Shown: positions 54,514-64,000 of the stretch, piece after piece
How the letters are laid out: each line of letters starts with the position of its first letter
Position numbering within the stretch: the first letter of the stretch is position 1
Origin: Roseateles terrae
GTDB taxonomy: Bacteria; Pseudomonadota; Gammaproteobacteria; Burkholderiales; Burkholderiaceae_C
Reading direction: 5' to 3'
DNA: 64,000 nt
Assembly: GCF_014192155.1 (NCBI RefSeq)
Contig: NZ_JACHXO010000002.1
Location: 496,001-560,000 of the forward strand
The notes under the pieces: model-generated
Told to the model about the DNA's origin: nothing
The model's database searches: none
The model's input: the letters and a program-made list of their open reading frames with translations, nothing else
Translations under genes and position numbers: made by a program

Positions 54514-55365
54514 TCACATCGACCAGAGGCGTGGCACCTGGGCCGGGAGGCCCCACAAGGTGTGACGCCACACCGACCAGCAGGCGCGCATCAGCTGCGC
54601 CACCGGCTCCACCACCGGGCCGACCGCGCGGACGACCAGCACCCGGTCCTGCGCTGCCGTGGCGCCGGCCAGCCGCTGCAGCGGATCGGCCTCAATCACC
54701 GCCCGCACCGCGTCCAGCGCCGCCTCTCGGCGCTCCCGCGACAAACCATCGCCCGCCGCAAAGACCAGCGTGCCCAGGCACCGATGCCCGGCCAGGCCGA
54801 GCGGCCCGTCCATCAGCACGGCGTCCTGCGCATCCAGCACGCCCCGCTCCAGCCAGTGGCCCGGGAGTTCCAGATGCTGGGTGAATCGCCCGTGGTCAAA
54901 CGGCTGACCCGCGCCGGGCAGGCCCAGGGCGGTGATGTCCCAGGCCAGCAGTTCCGCCCCGGGCGCCAGATCAAAGCTCGCTTCGTTCAGCGCCTGGCAG
55001 CCTGGATAGGCAATGGCCTCCAGCGGCAGCCATTCGAGTCGGGCGCCGGGCGCCAGACGGGCATGGACCCGCTGCTTCGCAACGGCGCCCTGCGGGCTGC
55101 GATAAAAACGGGTGGCCCCCGGCGTGGTGATCAACGCATGCGCGGCGGGCGCCAGCGTCAGCTGGATGTCCAGCGTGTCGCCGCCCACCAGTCCGCTGGG
55201 CGGATGCACCAGCACGCTGTGGCACAGCGCATCCCCTTCCGGATACAGGCTTTTGAGCAGCCGCAGCGGCCCTTCATGCGCGTGGCTCACCACGCAGCGA
55301 CCCCGCTCGACGCGGTAATCGGCGCTCAGGCGAGCGAGCCAGGTCTTGTGGGCAAGCGTCTCCAC
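54514..55365 (-). CDS. ureD: urease accessory protein UreD
   Basis: A 283-aa scaffold protein that binds the UreABC apoenzyme and recruits UreF and UreG for nickel insertion. Family motifs: 'HEGPLRLLKSLYPEGD', 'HPPSGLVGGDTLDIQL', 'ITTPGATRFYRS', 'LEWLPLEAIAYPGC'. A GTG at 55365 (VETLAHKTW) gives a normal N-terminus just past the upstream HD-GYP gene; the only upstream ATG, 55458, would add 31 residues inside that gene. It is separated from the rest of the urease genes by about 15 kb, yet is likely still needed for UreC activation. Confidence 0.93.
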   Translation of the reverse strand: METLAHKTWLARLSADYRVERGRCVVSHAHEGPLRLLKSLYPEGDALCHSVLVHPPSGLVGGDTLDIQLTLAPAAHALITTPGATRFYRSPQGAVAKQRVHARLAPGARLEWLPLEAIAYPGCQALNEASFDLAPGAELLAWDITALGLPGAGQPFDHGRFTQHLELPGHWLERGVLDAQDAVLMDGPLGLAGHRCLGTLVFAAGDGLSRERREAALDAVRAVIEADPLQRLAGATAAQDRVLVVRAVGPVVEPVAQLMRACWSVWRHTLWGLPAQVPRLWSM

Positions 55366-55369
55366 AGGA

Positions 55370-56656
55370 TCAGGTCGGCGCTTTTTGCCAGAGTTCGTCC
55401 AACCGCTGGAAGCCCCAGGTGGCCGGATCTTCGCGGCCGACGATACGGTCCCCAGCACTCGCGGAGGAGAGATCCAGAATCTGGGTGGGAATCGGCATCT
55501 GCGACTTCGTCGAATAGAACACCCGCACCCGGGGCTGGGTCAGCGCGGTGGTGTTCTGGTCCAGCACCACGGCCAGCCGGCCGGATTGCAGCTTCACCAG
55601 CGTGCCCACCGGATAGATGCCGACGCACTTGACGAAGGCCTGGAACACCCGCGGGTCGAAGTGACCGGTCCACTGCGCCATGCGCGCCAGCGAGGCGGCC
55701 GGGTCCCAGGCGTTCTTGTAGGGGCGGTTGGAGGTGATGGCGTCGTACACGTCACAGACGGCGCCCATGCGGGACATCAGCGTGATCTGTTCCCCCGCCA
55801 GCTTGGCGGGGTAGCCGGTGCCATCCATCTTTTCATGATGGTGCAGGGCCACGTCCAGCGCTGAGGGCGGCACGGCGGAGCCGTCCTTGAGCATCTCGTA
55901 CCCCCGGGTCGGATGGCCGCGCATGATGGCGAACTCGGCGTCGGTCAGCGCGCCGGGTTTGTTCAGCACATCCAGCGGCATCGCCATCTTGCCCACGTCA
56001 TGCAGCAGACCGGCCAGGCCCGCCTCGCGGGTGGTGGCTTCGTCCAGGCCCAGCTGCCGGGAGAGCGACACCATCAGGGCGCAGACGGCCACCGAATGCA
56101 TGTAGGTGTAGTCGTCCTTGGTCTTGAGCCGGGCCAGGCTGATCAGGGCCGAGGGGTTGCGCGCCACCGAGCTGGCCACTTCTTCCACCAGGGGCAGGCA
56201 TTGCTCTGCATCCACCGCCTTGCCCAGGCGCGCCTCGTTGAAGAGGCTCATCACCGCTTCCTTGGACTTGTTCACCACCTGCGCTGCACGTTCGATCTCT
56301 TCCCCCATGGTGGCGGGCTGCTTGTCGAGCGACAGGTTGGGGGTGGACTTGACCAGAGCGGGGGCTTCGGGCGGGGACCCCGCCGGCGCTTCGGGCGACT
56401 CAGCGACCGCGGGCGCCGGCGACGGTTCAGGGGCGGCAGGCGCGGGGGCCGGCTCCGGCGCGCTCTGTCCCACATCCAGGCCCTTGGAGGCATCGATCCA
56501 GCAGAACGGCACGCCGCTGGCCAGCAGCGCTTTCACATCCGCCGGGTCGGTCAGGACGAACTTTGTCTTCCAAAACGGATGCGACAGCCATGACCCTTCG
56601 AGGCCATGCAGATACATACCTAAACTGACCTGAGCGGTGGGAATCTTTTTAAGCAT
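55370..56656 (-). CDS. HD-GYP domain protein with DUF3391, putative c-di-GMP phosphodiesterase
   Basis: A 428-aa soluble protein. The start at 56656 (MLKKIPTAQVSLGMYLHGLE) opens the DUF3391 domain (residues 1-70). An acidic Pro/Ala linker follows (about 75-115). The HD-GYP domain (about 170-330) shows 'GLLHDVGKMAMPLDVLNKPG', 'MRGHPTRGYEML', 'ALHHHEKMDGTGYP' with the GYP motif, and 'VCDVYDAITSNRPY'. All metal and catalytic residues appear present, so it likely hydrolyses cyclic di-GMP to control motility or biofilm. It sits directly upstream of ureD. Confidence 0.92.
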   Translation of the reverse strand: MLKKIPTAQVSLGMYLHGLEGSWLSHPFWKTKFVLTDPADVKALLASGVPFCWIDASKGLDVGQSAPEPAPAPAAPEPSPAPAVAESPEAPAGSPPEAPALVKSTPNLSLDKQPATMGEEIERAAQVVNKSKEAVMSLFNEARLGKAVDAEQCLPLVEEVASSVARNPSALISLARLKTKDDYTYMHSVAVCALMVSLSRQLGLDEATTREAGLAGLLHDVGKMAMPLDVLNKPGALTDAEFAIMRGHPTRGYEMLKDGSAVPPSALDVALHHHEKMDGTGYPAKLAGEQITLMSRMGAVCDVYDAITSNRPYKNAWDPAASLARMAQWTGHFDPRVFQAFVKCVGIYPVGTLVKLQSGRLAVVLDQNTTALTQPRVRVFYSTKSQMPIPTQILDLSSASAGDRIVGREDPATWGFQRLDELWQKAPT

Positions 56657-56738
56657 GGGAGGCTTCGACCAAGGCAGCACAGTATGGCGCCCTCCTCGTG
56701 AAGCGCCCCCGAAAGACCTACAAAAACGAAATGACCGC

Positions 56739-56764
56739 AAAAAAAAACCGCCCTGCGAGGGCGG
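56739..56764 (-). terminator. intrinsic terminator of the cytochrome c gene
   Basis: Read on the minus strand, CCGCCCT and AGGGCGG form a seven-base stem around a three-base loop, followed by a run of nine T. It lies about 65 bases after the cytochrome c stop and 80 bases before the HD-GYP start. Confidence 0.9.
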
Positions 56765-56827
56765 CTCTTCCGGCCGGGTTCCCGAGGGGCGTTCTGCACC
56801 CATCGGTAAATCTAACCGAATTCGGGG

Positions 56828-57553
56828 TCAGCGGAATTTGGACTGGGGGACGGTGCGAAGTTCGCCAGGCAAGCTTGCCAAATATTTCGCCAAAGACTTC
56901 AGTTCGGCGTGACTGAATTGCTTCACCTGGGCCGCCATGATGGCGTTGCCGCGGCCGACGTAAGGGTTGCCTTCGGTCTGGTAGGCCTTCAGGGCGGCAT
57001 ACAGATAGTCGGGATGCTGCCCCGCGATCTTCGGATAGGTGCCGTCGATCGGTTTGCTGAAGTTGGCACCGTGACAGCTGGCGCAGGCGCCCTTGTCGAG
57101 CAGGGCCTTGATGTCGGCCGGGGGGGCCACGGTCTCCGCGACGGCGGGCACCTGGGCCTGCTTCTCGTAGTAGCCCGCCAGCTCGGTGATGTCCTGGTCG
57201 GAGAGGGACTGGGCAATGCTCCGCATGGTGGGGTGCTTGCGGTCGCCCTTGGCGTAGGCCGTGAGCGCGGAGGCCAGGTACTTGCTGTTCTGCCCGGCGA
57301 TCATCGGCACCTTGTACACCTCCGGGAAGGTGCCCTGGTAGCCCGGGATGCCGTGGCAGCCAATGCACATGGCCACCTTGCTCTCGATGGGCACGGACTT
57401 GCCGGTGCCCGCCGAGGCGGTGGCCGCAGTAGCGGTGGCCGCGGTCGCGGCGGCGGGTGCCGGGGCTGGCGATGATGCAGAGGTCTGAGCCGCAACAACA
57501 AAAGCACTTCCAGCCAGCACCAACGCAACGGATGTCTGCAGTTGTCTTCTCAT
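56828..57553 (-). CDS. dihaem cytochrome c (c4-like)
   Basis: A 241-aa periplasmic electron carrier. A signal peptide (1-22, 'AFVVAAQT') and an Ala/Thr/Pro-rich spacer precede two haem-binding CxxCH motifs, 'MCIGCHGIPG' (about 62-66) and 'ACASCHGANF' (about 156-160). Each is followed by the distal Met region ('MRSIAQSLSDQDITELAGYY' and 'MAAQVKQFSHAELKSLAKYL'). The two-domain layout with tandem similar halves is that of cytochrome c4. It probably passes electrons to a terminal oxidase. Confidence 0.93.
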   Translation of the reverse strand: MRRQLQTSVALVLAGSAFVVAAQTSASSPAPAPAAATAATATAATASAGTGKSVPIESKVAMCIGCHGIPGYQGTFPEVYKVPMIAGQNSKYLASALTAYAKGDRKHPTMRSIAQSLSDQDITELAGYYEKQAQVPAVAETVAPPADIKALLDKGACASCHGANFSKPIDGTYPKIAGQHPDYLYAALKAYQTEGNPYVGRGNAIMAAQVKQFSHAELKSLAKYLASLPGELRTVPQSKFR

Positions 57554-57639
57554 CCTCCCATCTTCCCCGATTTGGGGCCCGTCGGTCCTAGGGGGGCCCC
57601 TATATACTGGTTTTCACTCTCTGCGCTAGACACCTGCCC

Positions 57640-58482
57640 ATGAAATTCCAAGGTACCCAGGATTACGTCGCCACTCCGGACCTGATGCTGGCCGTCAATG
57701 CCGCCATCACCTTGCAGCGGCCGCTGCTGGTCAAGGGGGAGCCGGGCACCGGCAAAACGCTGCTGGCCGAGGAAGTGGCCCGTGCATTGAACCTGCCGCT
57801 GCTGCAGTGGCATGTGAAGAGCACCACCAAGGCGCAGCAGGGGCTGTATGAATATGACGCGGTGAGCCGTTTGCGGGACAGCCAGCTGGGCGATGACAAG
57901 GTGCGGGACATCCGCAATTACATTGTGCAGGGTACGCTGTGGCAGGCCTTCGCGTCGGACACGCCGGTGGCGCTGCTGATCGACGAGATCGACAAGGCGG
58001 ACATTGAATTCCCGAACGACCTGCTGCGCGAGCTGGACCGGATGGAGTTCTATGTGTATGAAACCCGCGAATGGGTGCGTGCCAAACATCGTCCGCTGGT
58101 GTTCATCACCTCCAACAATGAAAAGGAACTGCCGGACGCCTTCCTGCGCCGATGTTTCTTCCACTACATCAAGTTCCCCGAAGCGGACACGATGCAGGCC
58201 ATTGTGGACGTGCACTTCCCCGAGCTGAAGAAAGAGCTGCTGGCGGCTGCCCTGAAAACGTTTTATGACGTGCGCAAGCTGCCGGGCCTGAAGAAAAAAC
58301 CCAGCACCTCGGAGTTGATCGACTGGCTGAAGCTGCTGCTGGCGGAGGACATTCCGCTGGAGGCGCTGCAGACCCAGGATGAACAGGTCGCCATTCCGCC
58401 GCTGGTGGGCGCCCTGCTCAAGAACGAACAAGACCTGACGCTCTTCGAGAAGCTGGTCTATATGCAGAGCCGCAACCGCTGA
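57640..58482 (+). CDS. MoxR-family AAA+ ATPase
   Basis: A 280-aa cytosolic AAA+ ATPase. Walker A is 'GEPGTGKTLLAEEVARAL', Walker B 'VALLIDEIDKADIEFPNDLL', sensor 1 'VFITSNNEKELPDAFLRRC'. The length and the 'QDYVATPDLMLAVNAAITLQ' start match the CoxD/CbbQ-like MoxR branch, which works with a von Willebrand A protein to activate metalloenzymes. Such a VWA gene lies at 61368, separated by two unrelated genes. The start at 57640 has no competing upstream ATG. Confidence 0.93.
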   Translation: MKFQGTQDYVATPDLMLAVNAAITLQRPLLVKGEPGTGKTLLAEEVARALNLPLLQWHVKSTTKAQQGLYEYDAVSRLRDSQLGDDKVRDIRNYIVQGTLWQAFASDTPVALLIDEIDKADIEFPNDLLRELDRMEFYVYETREWVRAKHRPLVFITSNNEKELPDAFLRRCFFHYIKFPEADTMQAIVDVHFPELKKELLAAALKTFYDVRKLPGLKKKPSTSELIDWLKLLLAEDIPLEALQTQDEQVAIPPLVGALLKNEQDLTLFEKLVYMQSRNR

Positions 58483-58486
58483 TCGC

Positions 58487-59104
58487 ATGCCCCAGGTTCC
58501 CGCCAACCCCTTTGTCGCTCCGGTCACGCTGACCGGCCCGCATGCCCGGCTGGAGCCTTTGTCGCACCAGCATCTGGACGGTCTGATCGATGCGGTGCAG
58601 GACGGCCAGCTGCATCAGCTCTGGTACACCGCAGTCCCGGCCCCCGAGCGCATGGCAGAAGAGATCGACCGACGCCTGCGCCTGCGTGATGCCGGCGAAT
58701 GGAATCCCTTCACCGTCTTTGATGCGCAGGGGCGCGTGGCCGGCATGACGAGTTTTCTGCATATTGACGCCTTGCAAGCGCGGGTGGAGATTGGTGCCAC
58801 CTGGACACGCGCCAGTTGCCAGCGCAGTGCGCTCAACACCCAATGTAAACGCCTGCTGCTGGGTCATGCCTTCGAGACCCTGGGCTGCATTGCCGTGGAA
58901 CTGCGCACTCACCGCCTGAATCAGCAGAGCCGCCGCGCCATTGAGCGGCTGGGGGCGCAGCTGGACGGCATCCTGCGGGCCCATCAACGTCTGCCCGATG
59001 GCAGTTTGCGGGATACCTGCGTCTACAGCATCACCGCCAGCGAATGGCCGACGGTGCGCAACCACCTGCAATGGCAGCTCGACAAACCGCGCCAGGCACT
59101 TTGA
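58487..59104 (+). CDS. GNAT N-acetyltransferase, RimJ/RimL type
   Basis: A 205-aa protein. 'VTLTGPHARLEPLSHQHLDG' is the β1-α1 region and 'NTQCKRLLLGHAFETLGCIA' with 'VELRTHRLNQQSRRAIERLG' is the acetyl-CoA and C-terminal region of RimL-like GNATs. The usual Q/RxxGxG loop is replaced by a 'TRASCQRSALNTQCK' stretch, as often in this DUF-like yeast GNAT-type subgroup. It follows the MoxR gene by four bases and is probably co-transcribed. Substrate unknown. Confidence 0.85.
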   Translation: MPQVPANPFVAPVTLTGPHARLEPLSHQHLDGLIDAVQDGQLHQLWYTAVPAPERMAEEIDRRLRLRDAGEWNPFTVFDAQGRVAGMTSFLHIDALQARVEIGATWTRASCQRSALNTQCKRLLLGHAFETLGCIAVELRTHRLNQQSRRAIERLGAQLDGILRAHQRLPDGSLRDTCVYSITASEWPTVRNHLQWQLDKPRQAL

Positions 59105-59123
59105 CAAGTGGCCGAGACGCCTG

Positions 59124-61334
59124 ATGTCCGCCATGAAGACCCCTCCCCCGCGCCCGCCCAAGCGCGCCGCGAACCGTTCTTCGACCAGATCCTCGACAGG
59201 TTCCTCCATGCCTTCCTTGCCCCGCGCTTCGACCCGCCTCTCAACCCCCGCTTCCACCCGCGCTTCGACCCGCGCCTCCAGAGGTGATGAGGACCGTGCA
59301 TCCAAAGCCACGTCGAAGGCCACCGGGCTGGACGTTGACACCCTGTGGGCCATGGACCGTGTCGGCCCGCCGAGCCTTTCGCCGGACGGTGCGCAGGCGG
59401 TGGTGCCGGTCACCCGCTACGACATGGAGCAAAACCGGGGCCAGACCTCGCTATGGCTGCTTTCCACGCTGGGGGGCGAACCGCGCCGGCTGACGCAGGC
59501 GGGCGACAAGGACGGCCAGCCGCAATGGAGCCCCACCGGCAATGACATTGCCTTCATTGCCCGCCGGGACCAGGGCGGCAGCAAGGACGATGCGGCCCAG
59601 CTCTACCTCATTCCGCCCGATGGCGGTGAGGCCCGGCGGGTCACGGATCTGCCTTTTGGTGTGGAGGCTTTTAAATGGTTCCCGGACGGCCGTCGCATTG
59701 CCTTCATTTCCTGGGTGGACCCGACCCGCAAGGGCGCAGCGGCGCAGCAGGCACGCCATCAGGAAGACAAGGACCGCAAGGCGACCGGCTACGTCACTGA
59801 GGAATCGCTGTACCGCTTCTGGGATCATTCCCTGCCGATGGGCCGTGTGCCTCATCTGCATGTGCTGGACCTGGAGACGGGCCGGGTGCGCGACCTCTTC
59901 GAGGGCACCGACTACGAGCTCAGCCGCGCCGAGCCGGACACGGACACCTTCGACATCTCCCCGGACGGCCGCCGCATTGCGTTCAGCTTTGACCCGGCGC
60001 CAACGAAGATTCTGGACCACCGCCACGCCCTGGCCGAGATCGATGTCCGCAGCGGCCGGGTGCAGGTGCTGCTGCAGGACGGCGACTGGGACTTCACGGC
60101 GCCGTGCTACAGCCACGCGGGCCATCACCTGGCCTTCCTGGCGAGCCATCAGGGCCACAAGCACACCATGCCGCACCACATCGCGGTGCTGGACACCCAC
60201 GGCAACTGGGCAGTGCTGTCGGAGGACTGGGACCACGATGTATCGGCGCCCTTGCGATGGGATGAAGACGACCTGGGCGTGCTGTGTCTGGCCGAGGACC
60301 GAGGCCGACGTCACCTCTGGCGCTTCGACGTCAAGACGCTGACGGCGTTTGTCCTCTTCGAGGGCGGACATGCCGGTGCCTTCGCGCTGGAGGCCGGCAC
60401 GCTCGTGGTCCTTCACGACAGCGTGGTTTTCCCCCCGCGTGTCTCCGTGGTGGAACGCGAGGGGGAAGCCGACGAACAGCAGCTGCGCCGTATCGACACC
60501 TTCAACGACGACACACTGGATCGCCTCACCGCAGGCCGCCATGAGGAAGTCTGGCTGGAAGGGGCCCAGGGGGACCCGGTGCAGATGTGGCTGATCTACC
60601 CGCCCCATTTCGACAAACGCAAGAAGCATCCGCTGATGCATGTCATCCACGGCGGCCCTCACACCGCCTTTGGGGACAGCTGGCACTGGCGCTGGAATCA
60701 TCAGGTCATGGCGGCCCAGGGTTATGTGGTGGCCTGCGTCAACTACCATGGCTCCTCCAGCTTCGGTCACGCCTTCCTCGACTCGATCACCCACCGCTGG
60801 GGCGAACTGGAGCTGCAGGACATCGAAGCTGCGACGGACTGGCTGCTGACCCAGCCCTGGGCGGACCGCAAGCGTGTGTTTGCCGCGGGCGGCAGTTATG
60901 GTGGCTACATGGTGGCCTGGATGAATGGTCACGTGGCGCCGGGCCGTTATCAGGCCTATGTGTGCCACGCCGGCTGCTACGACTGGCAAGCCATGGTGGC
61001 CAACGACGCCTATCACTGGCATGCCAAGGAGCTGGGCGCGACGTATTGGGAGGATCCGGCACGGGTGGCGTCGCAGAGTCCGCACCATTTCGCGCAGCAC
61101 TTCAGCACGCCGACGCTGGTCATCCACGGCCGGATGGACTATCGCGTGCCGGACGCGCAGGGGCTGGCGTACTACAACACCCTCAAGGCGCGGGGAATCG
61201 ATGCACGGCTGTTGTGGTTCCCGGACGAGAACCACTGGATTTTGAAGCCACAGAACAGCCGGCTTTGGTATGAAGAGTTCTTTGGCTGGCTGGCACGGCA
61301 TGACAGGAAGGCCAAGAAGTCCCGGCATGGATAA
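59124..61334 (+). CDS. S9 family prolyl-oligopeptidase-like peptidase
   Basis: A 736-aa enzyme. The start at 59124 (MSAMKTPPPRPPKR) is followed by a low-complexity Arg/Ser/Thr/Ala segment (to about 65) with repeated 'STRAST'-like units, not a Sec signal. A WD40/PD40-like β-propeller (about 70-440) is followed by the α/β-hydrolase domain. Catalytic residues are visible: Ser in 'FAAGGSYGGYMVAW', Asp in 'HGRMDYRVPDAQG', His in 'PDENHWILKPQN'. It probably cleaves short peptides or acyl-peptides. It is 19 bases after the GNAT gene. Confidence 0.93.
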   Translation: MSAMKTPPPRPPKRAANRSSTRSSTGSSMPSLPRASTRLSTPASTRASTRASRGDEDRASKATSKATGLDVDTLWAMDRVGPPSLSPDGAQAVVPVTRYDMEQNRGQTSLWLLSTLGGEPRRLTQAGDKDGQPQWSPTGNDIAFIARRDQGGSKDDAAQLYLIPPDGGEARRVTDLPFGVEAFKWFPDGRRIAFISWVDPTRKGAAAQQARHQEDKDRKATGYVTEESLYRFWDHSLPMGRVPHLHVLDLETGRVRDLFEGTDYELSRAEPDTDTFDISPDGRRIAFSFDPAPTKILDHRHALAEIDVRSGRVQVLLQDGDWDFTAPCYSHAGHHLAFLASHQGHKHTMPHHIAVLDTHGNWAVLSEDWDHDVSAPLRWDEDDLGVLCLAEDRGRRHLWRFDVKTLTAFVLFEGGHAGAFALEAGTLVVLHDSVVFPPRVSVVEREGEADEQQLRRIDTFNDDTLDRLTAGRHEEVWLEGAQGDPVQMWLIYPPHFDKRKKHPLMHVIHGGPHTAFGDSWHWRWNHQVMAAQGYVVACVNYHGSSSFGHAFLDSITHRWGELELQDIEAATDWLLTQPWADRKRVFAAGGSYGGYMVAWMNGHVAPGRYQAYVCHAGCYDWQAMVANDAYHWHAKELGATYWEDPARVASQSPHHFAQHFSTPTLVIHGRMDYRVPDAQGLAYYNTLKARGIDARLLWFPDENHWILKPQNSRLWYEEFFGWLARHDRKAKKSRHG

Positions 61335-61367
61335 TGCCCTGAGGCCCTGCAGTTCAGGGGGAGGACC

Positions 61368-62545
<1,178 letters not shown>

Positions 62546-62549
<4 letters not shown>

Positions 62550-64000
62550 AGAGCTGGCTGGTTCTGTCCCTGGTAGCGGCCCTTGGAAGTTCGTTGAGCG
62601 GTTGTGCCCTGCTGGGATCGGACAACAAGGCCCAGCTCAAGGTCGCCGCGCCCACCGAACTGCCGGAAGGCAGCACGCTGGTGGACCGTCGCCGCATCGA
62701 GGCCTATGAGCTGACCATCGACGCGCCGCCGGAGCTGCGTTCGCTGCTGCTGACCCATCTCGATCTGGCCCGCTTCCGCGACACGCCGGACGACCAGGCG
62801 CTCACCGCCGCCGAACTGCGCCGACTGGCGGCCGTCGCGCCGGAACAGGCCCGGCAGCTGCTGGAAACCGCCGGCTATTTCAATGCCAAGGTGCGCACCG
62901 AAGAAATCGGCGACCTCAGCGACGGCGTGCGCAACCTGAAACTGGTGGTCGAGACCGGCCCCCGCGCGCTGGTCGGCGGCCTCGACCTGCGGATCGAAGG
63001 ACCGCTTCGGGCGATGGCCGAGCGCGGTGACAAGCTCGCCGTGGCCCTGGAACGCACCCTCAACCAGAGCTGGCAACTGCCGCCCCATTCCGGTTTCAGC
63101 CAGGGCGACTGGGCTGCGTCCAAAAATGCCCTGCTCACCCGCGCCCGTGCCCAGGGCTATCCGCTGGCCCGCATGACGCACAGCCAGGCGGTGGTGCTGG
63201 CCGACGAGAACACGGTCGATCTGGCCGTCACGCTGGACACCGGCCCCCTGTTCACCCTGGGCGAGCTGAAGGTGGAGGGTCTCAAGCACCAGCCGGAGGC
63301 GTCCGTGCGGCGGTTGGCCGGCTACAAGGAACACGACCCCTACAACGAGCGCCTGCTGCTGGACTTCCAGGAACGCCTGATCGGTACCCAGCTGTTCGAC
63401 AGCGCCAGCGTCGAGATCAATCCGGAACTGGTGAACCCCGAGCCCGGCGTCGAGACGGTGGAGGTGCCGGTCACCGCCAAGCTGCGCGAAGCGGCGCGGC
63501 AGCAGGTCACCACCAGCGTCGGTTATCACAGCGTCAACGGTCCCACCGTGGGGATTGAACACACCCACCGCAAGCCTTTCGGCCTGAACATCCGCGAACG
63601 CACCAAGCTGACCCTCGGCCGGGACAACAGCTCGATCGACACCGAAATCAGCTCCCACCCGCAGCCCAACATGCAGCGCAGCCTGGCGGCGTTTTATGCC
63701 GAGCGGCTCAAGTCGGGGGACCAGACCAACGTCAACCTCCGGGGACGGGTCGGTTATGCCCGGGAGACGGAACCGGAAGACCGGCTGCAATACGTCGAGG
63801 TGCTGCGCTCCTGGGAGCATGCGCCCAATGTGACCACCACCATGGCGGGTGCCGTCTCGCTGAACCAGCAGAACATCTGGCGCCGGGTGGATTCCAAACT
63901 GCTGCCGTCCAAGGGCTGGACCGCGAGTCTCGTGGTCGGCGGTGGCTGGGCCAGCAGCAACACCGAACCCAATGGCCCGTTCGGCAAGGCCGTGGGCAAG
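62546..64000 (+). CDS. tamA: TamA-like Omp85 outer-membrane protein, 5' part
   Basis: Open from 62546 to the window end: 485 codons, no stop, so the gene continues to the right. The N-terminus (MKSWLVLSLVAALGSS) leads to 'LSGC' at 17-20, a lipobox-like site. POTRA-like repeats follow ('AEQARQLLETAGYFN'-like 'PEQARQLLETAGYFNAKVRT', 'PLFTLGELKVEGLK', 'NERLLLDFQERLIGTQLFDS'), then the start of the β-barrel ('QQVTTSVGYHSVNGPTVGIE'). This is the layout of TamA, which with TamB helps insert autotransporters and move lipids to the outer membrane. The ATG overlaps the VWA stop by four bases. Confidence 0.88.

Overview
The window is high-GC, densely packed chromosomal DNA of a betaproteobacterium, most likely a Burkholderiales member of the Rubrivivax/Roseateles/Mitsuaria type. 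This is judged from the protein families, the complete urea transport (urt) and urease (ure) sets, the small SRP RNA and the GC-rich codon use; I cannot name a species. I see no insertion sequence, transposase, tRNA, rRNA or CRISPR array, and no gene-free stretch above about 300 bases.

Region by region. 1-10.3 kb is ordinary mixed content: a SirB-like fragment, the SRP RNA gene ffs with its terminator, a secreted solute-binding-like protein, a DUF2252 protein, an MFS exporter, a LysR regulator, a GT39-type membrane glycosyltransferase, a secreted ricin-B/FN3/sugar-dehydrogenase protein and a GNAT acetyltransferase. At 10.4-13.5 kb lies a two-component-like sensor whose phospho-acceptor histidine is replaced by asparagine.

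13.4-31.7 kb is the remarkable part. Nine large paralogous proteins (553-677 aa, called A to I here from left to right) are all encoded on the minus strand. They are interrupted only by one plus-strand winged-helix/NTPase regulator (19068-20870). They carry no Sec signal, have variable Ser/Pro/Ala-rich N-termini and share a three-part conserved body. I do not recognise the family. In front of C, F, H and I, exactly where the gaps between genes are widest, sits the same element, GAACC-N16-nGACAnA. It resembles a HrpL-type (type III secretion regulon) ECF sigma promoter and divides the array into four units: I, H-G, F-E-D and C-B-A. The best guess is a lineage-specific cluster of secreted effectors. 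No secretion apparatus gene lies in the window, so this remains an inference.

31.9-34.0 kb holds tctBA, a tripartite tricarboxylate transporter lacking its binding protein. 34.0-39.3 kb is the urease operon on the minus strand (ureA-ureJ-ureB-ureC-ureE-ureF-ureG). 39.4-43.9 kb encodes a sensor kinase fused to an NCS1-type permease, followed by a LuxR-type response regulator. 44.0-47.0 kb holds a possible further effector and a secreted DUF3395-repeat protein. 47.2-53.0 kb is the urea ABC transporter operon urtABCDE. The missing urease accessory gene ureD is found alone at 54.5-55.4 kb. Together, urt imports urea, UreABC hydrolyses it, UreDEFG load nickel, and UreJ is a putative nickel permease.

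55.4-64.0 kb returns to housekeeping-type genes: an HD-GYP protein, a dihaem cytochrome c, a MoxR ATPase, a GNAT, an S9 peptidase, a CoxE-like VWA protein and the start of a TamA-like outer-membrane protein that runs off the window end.
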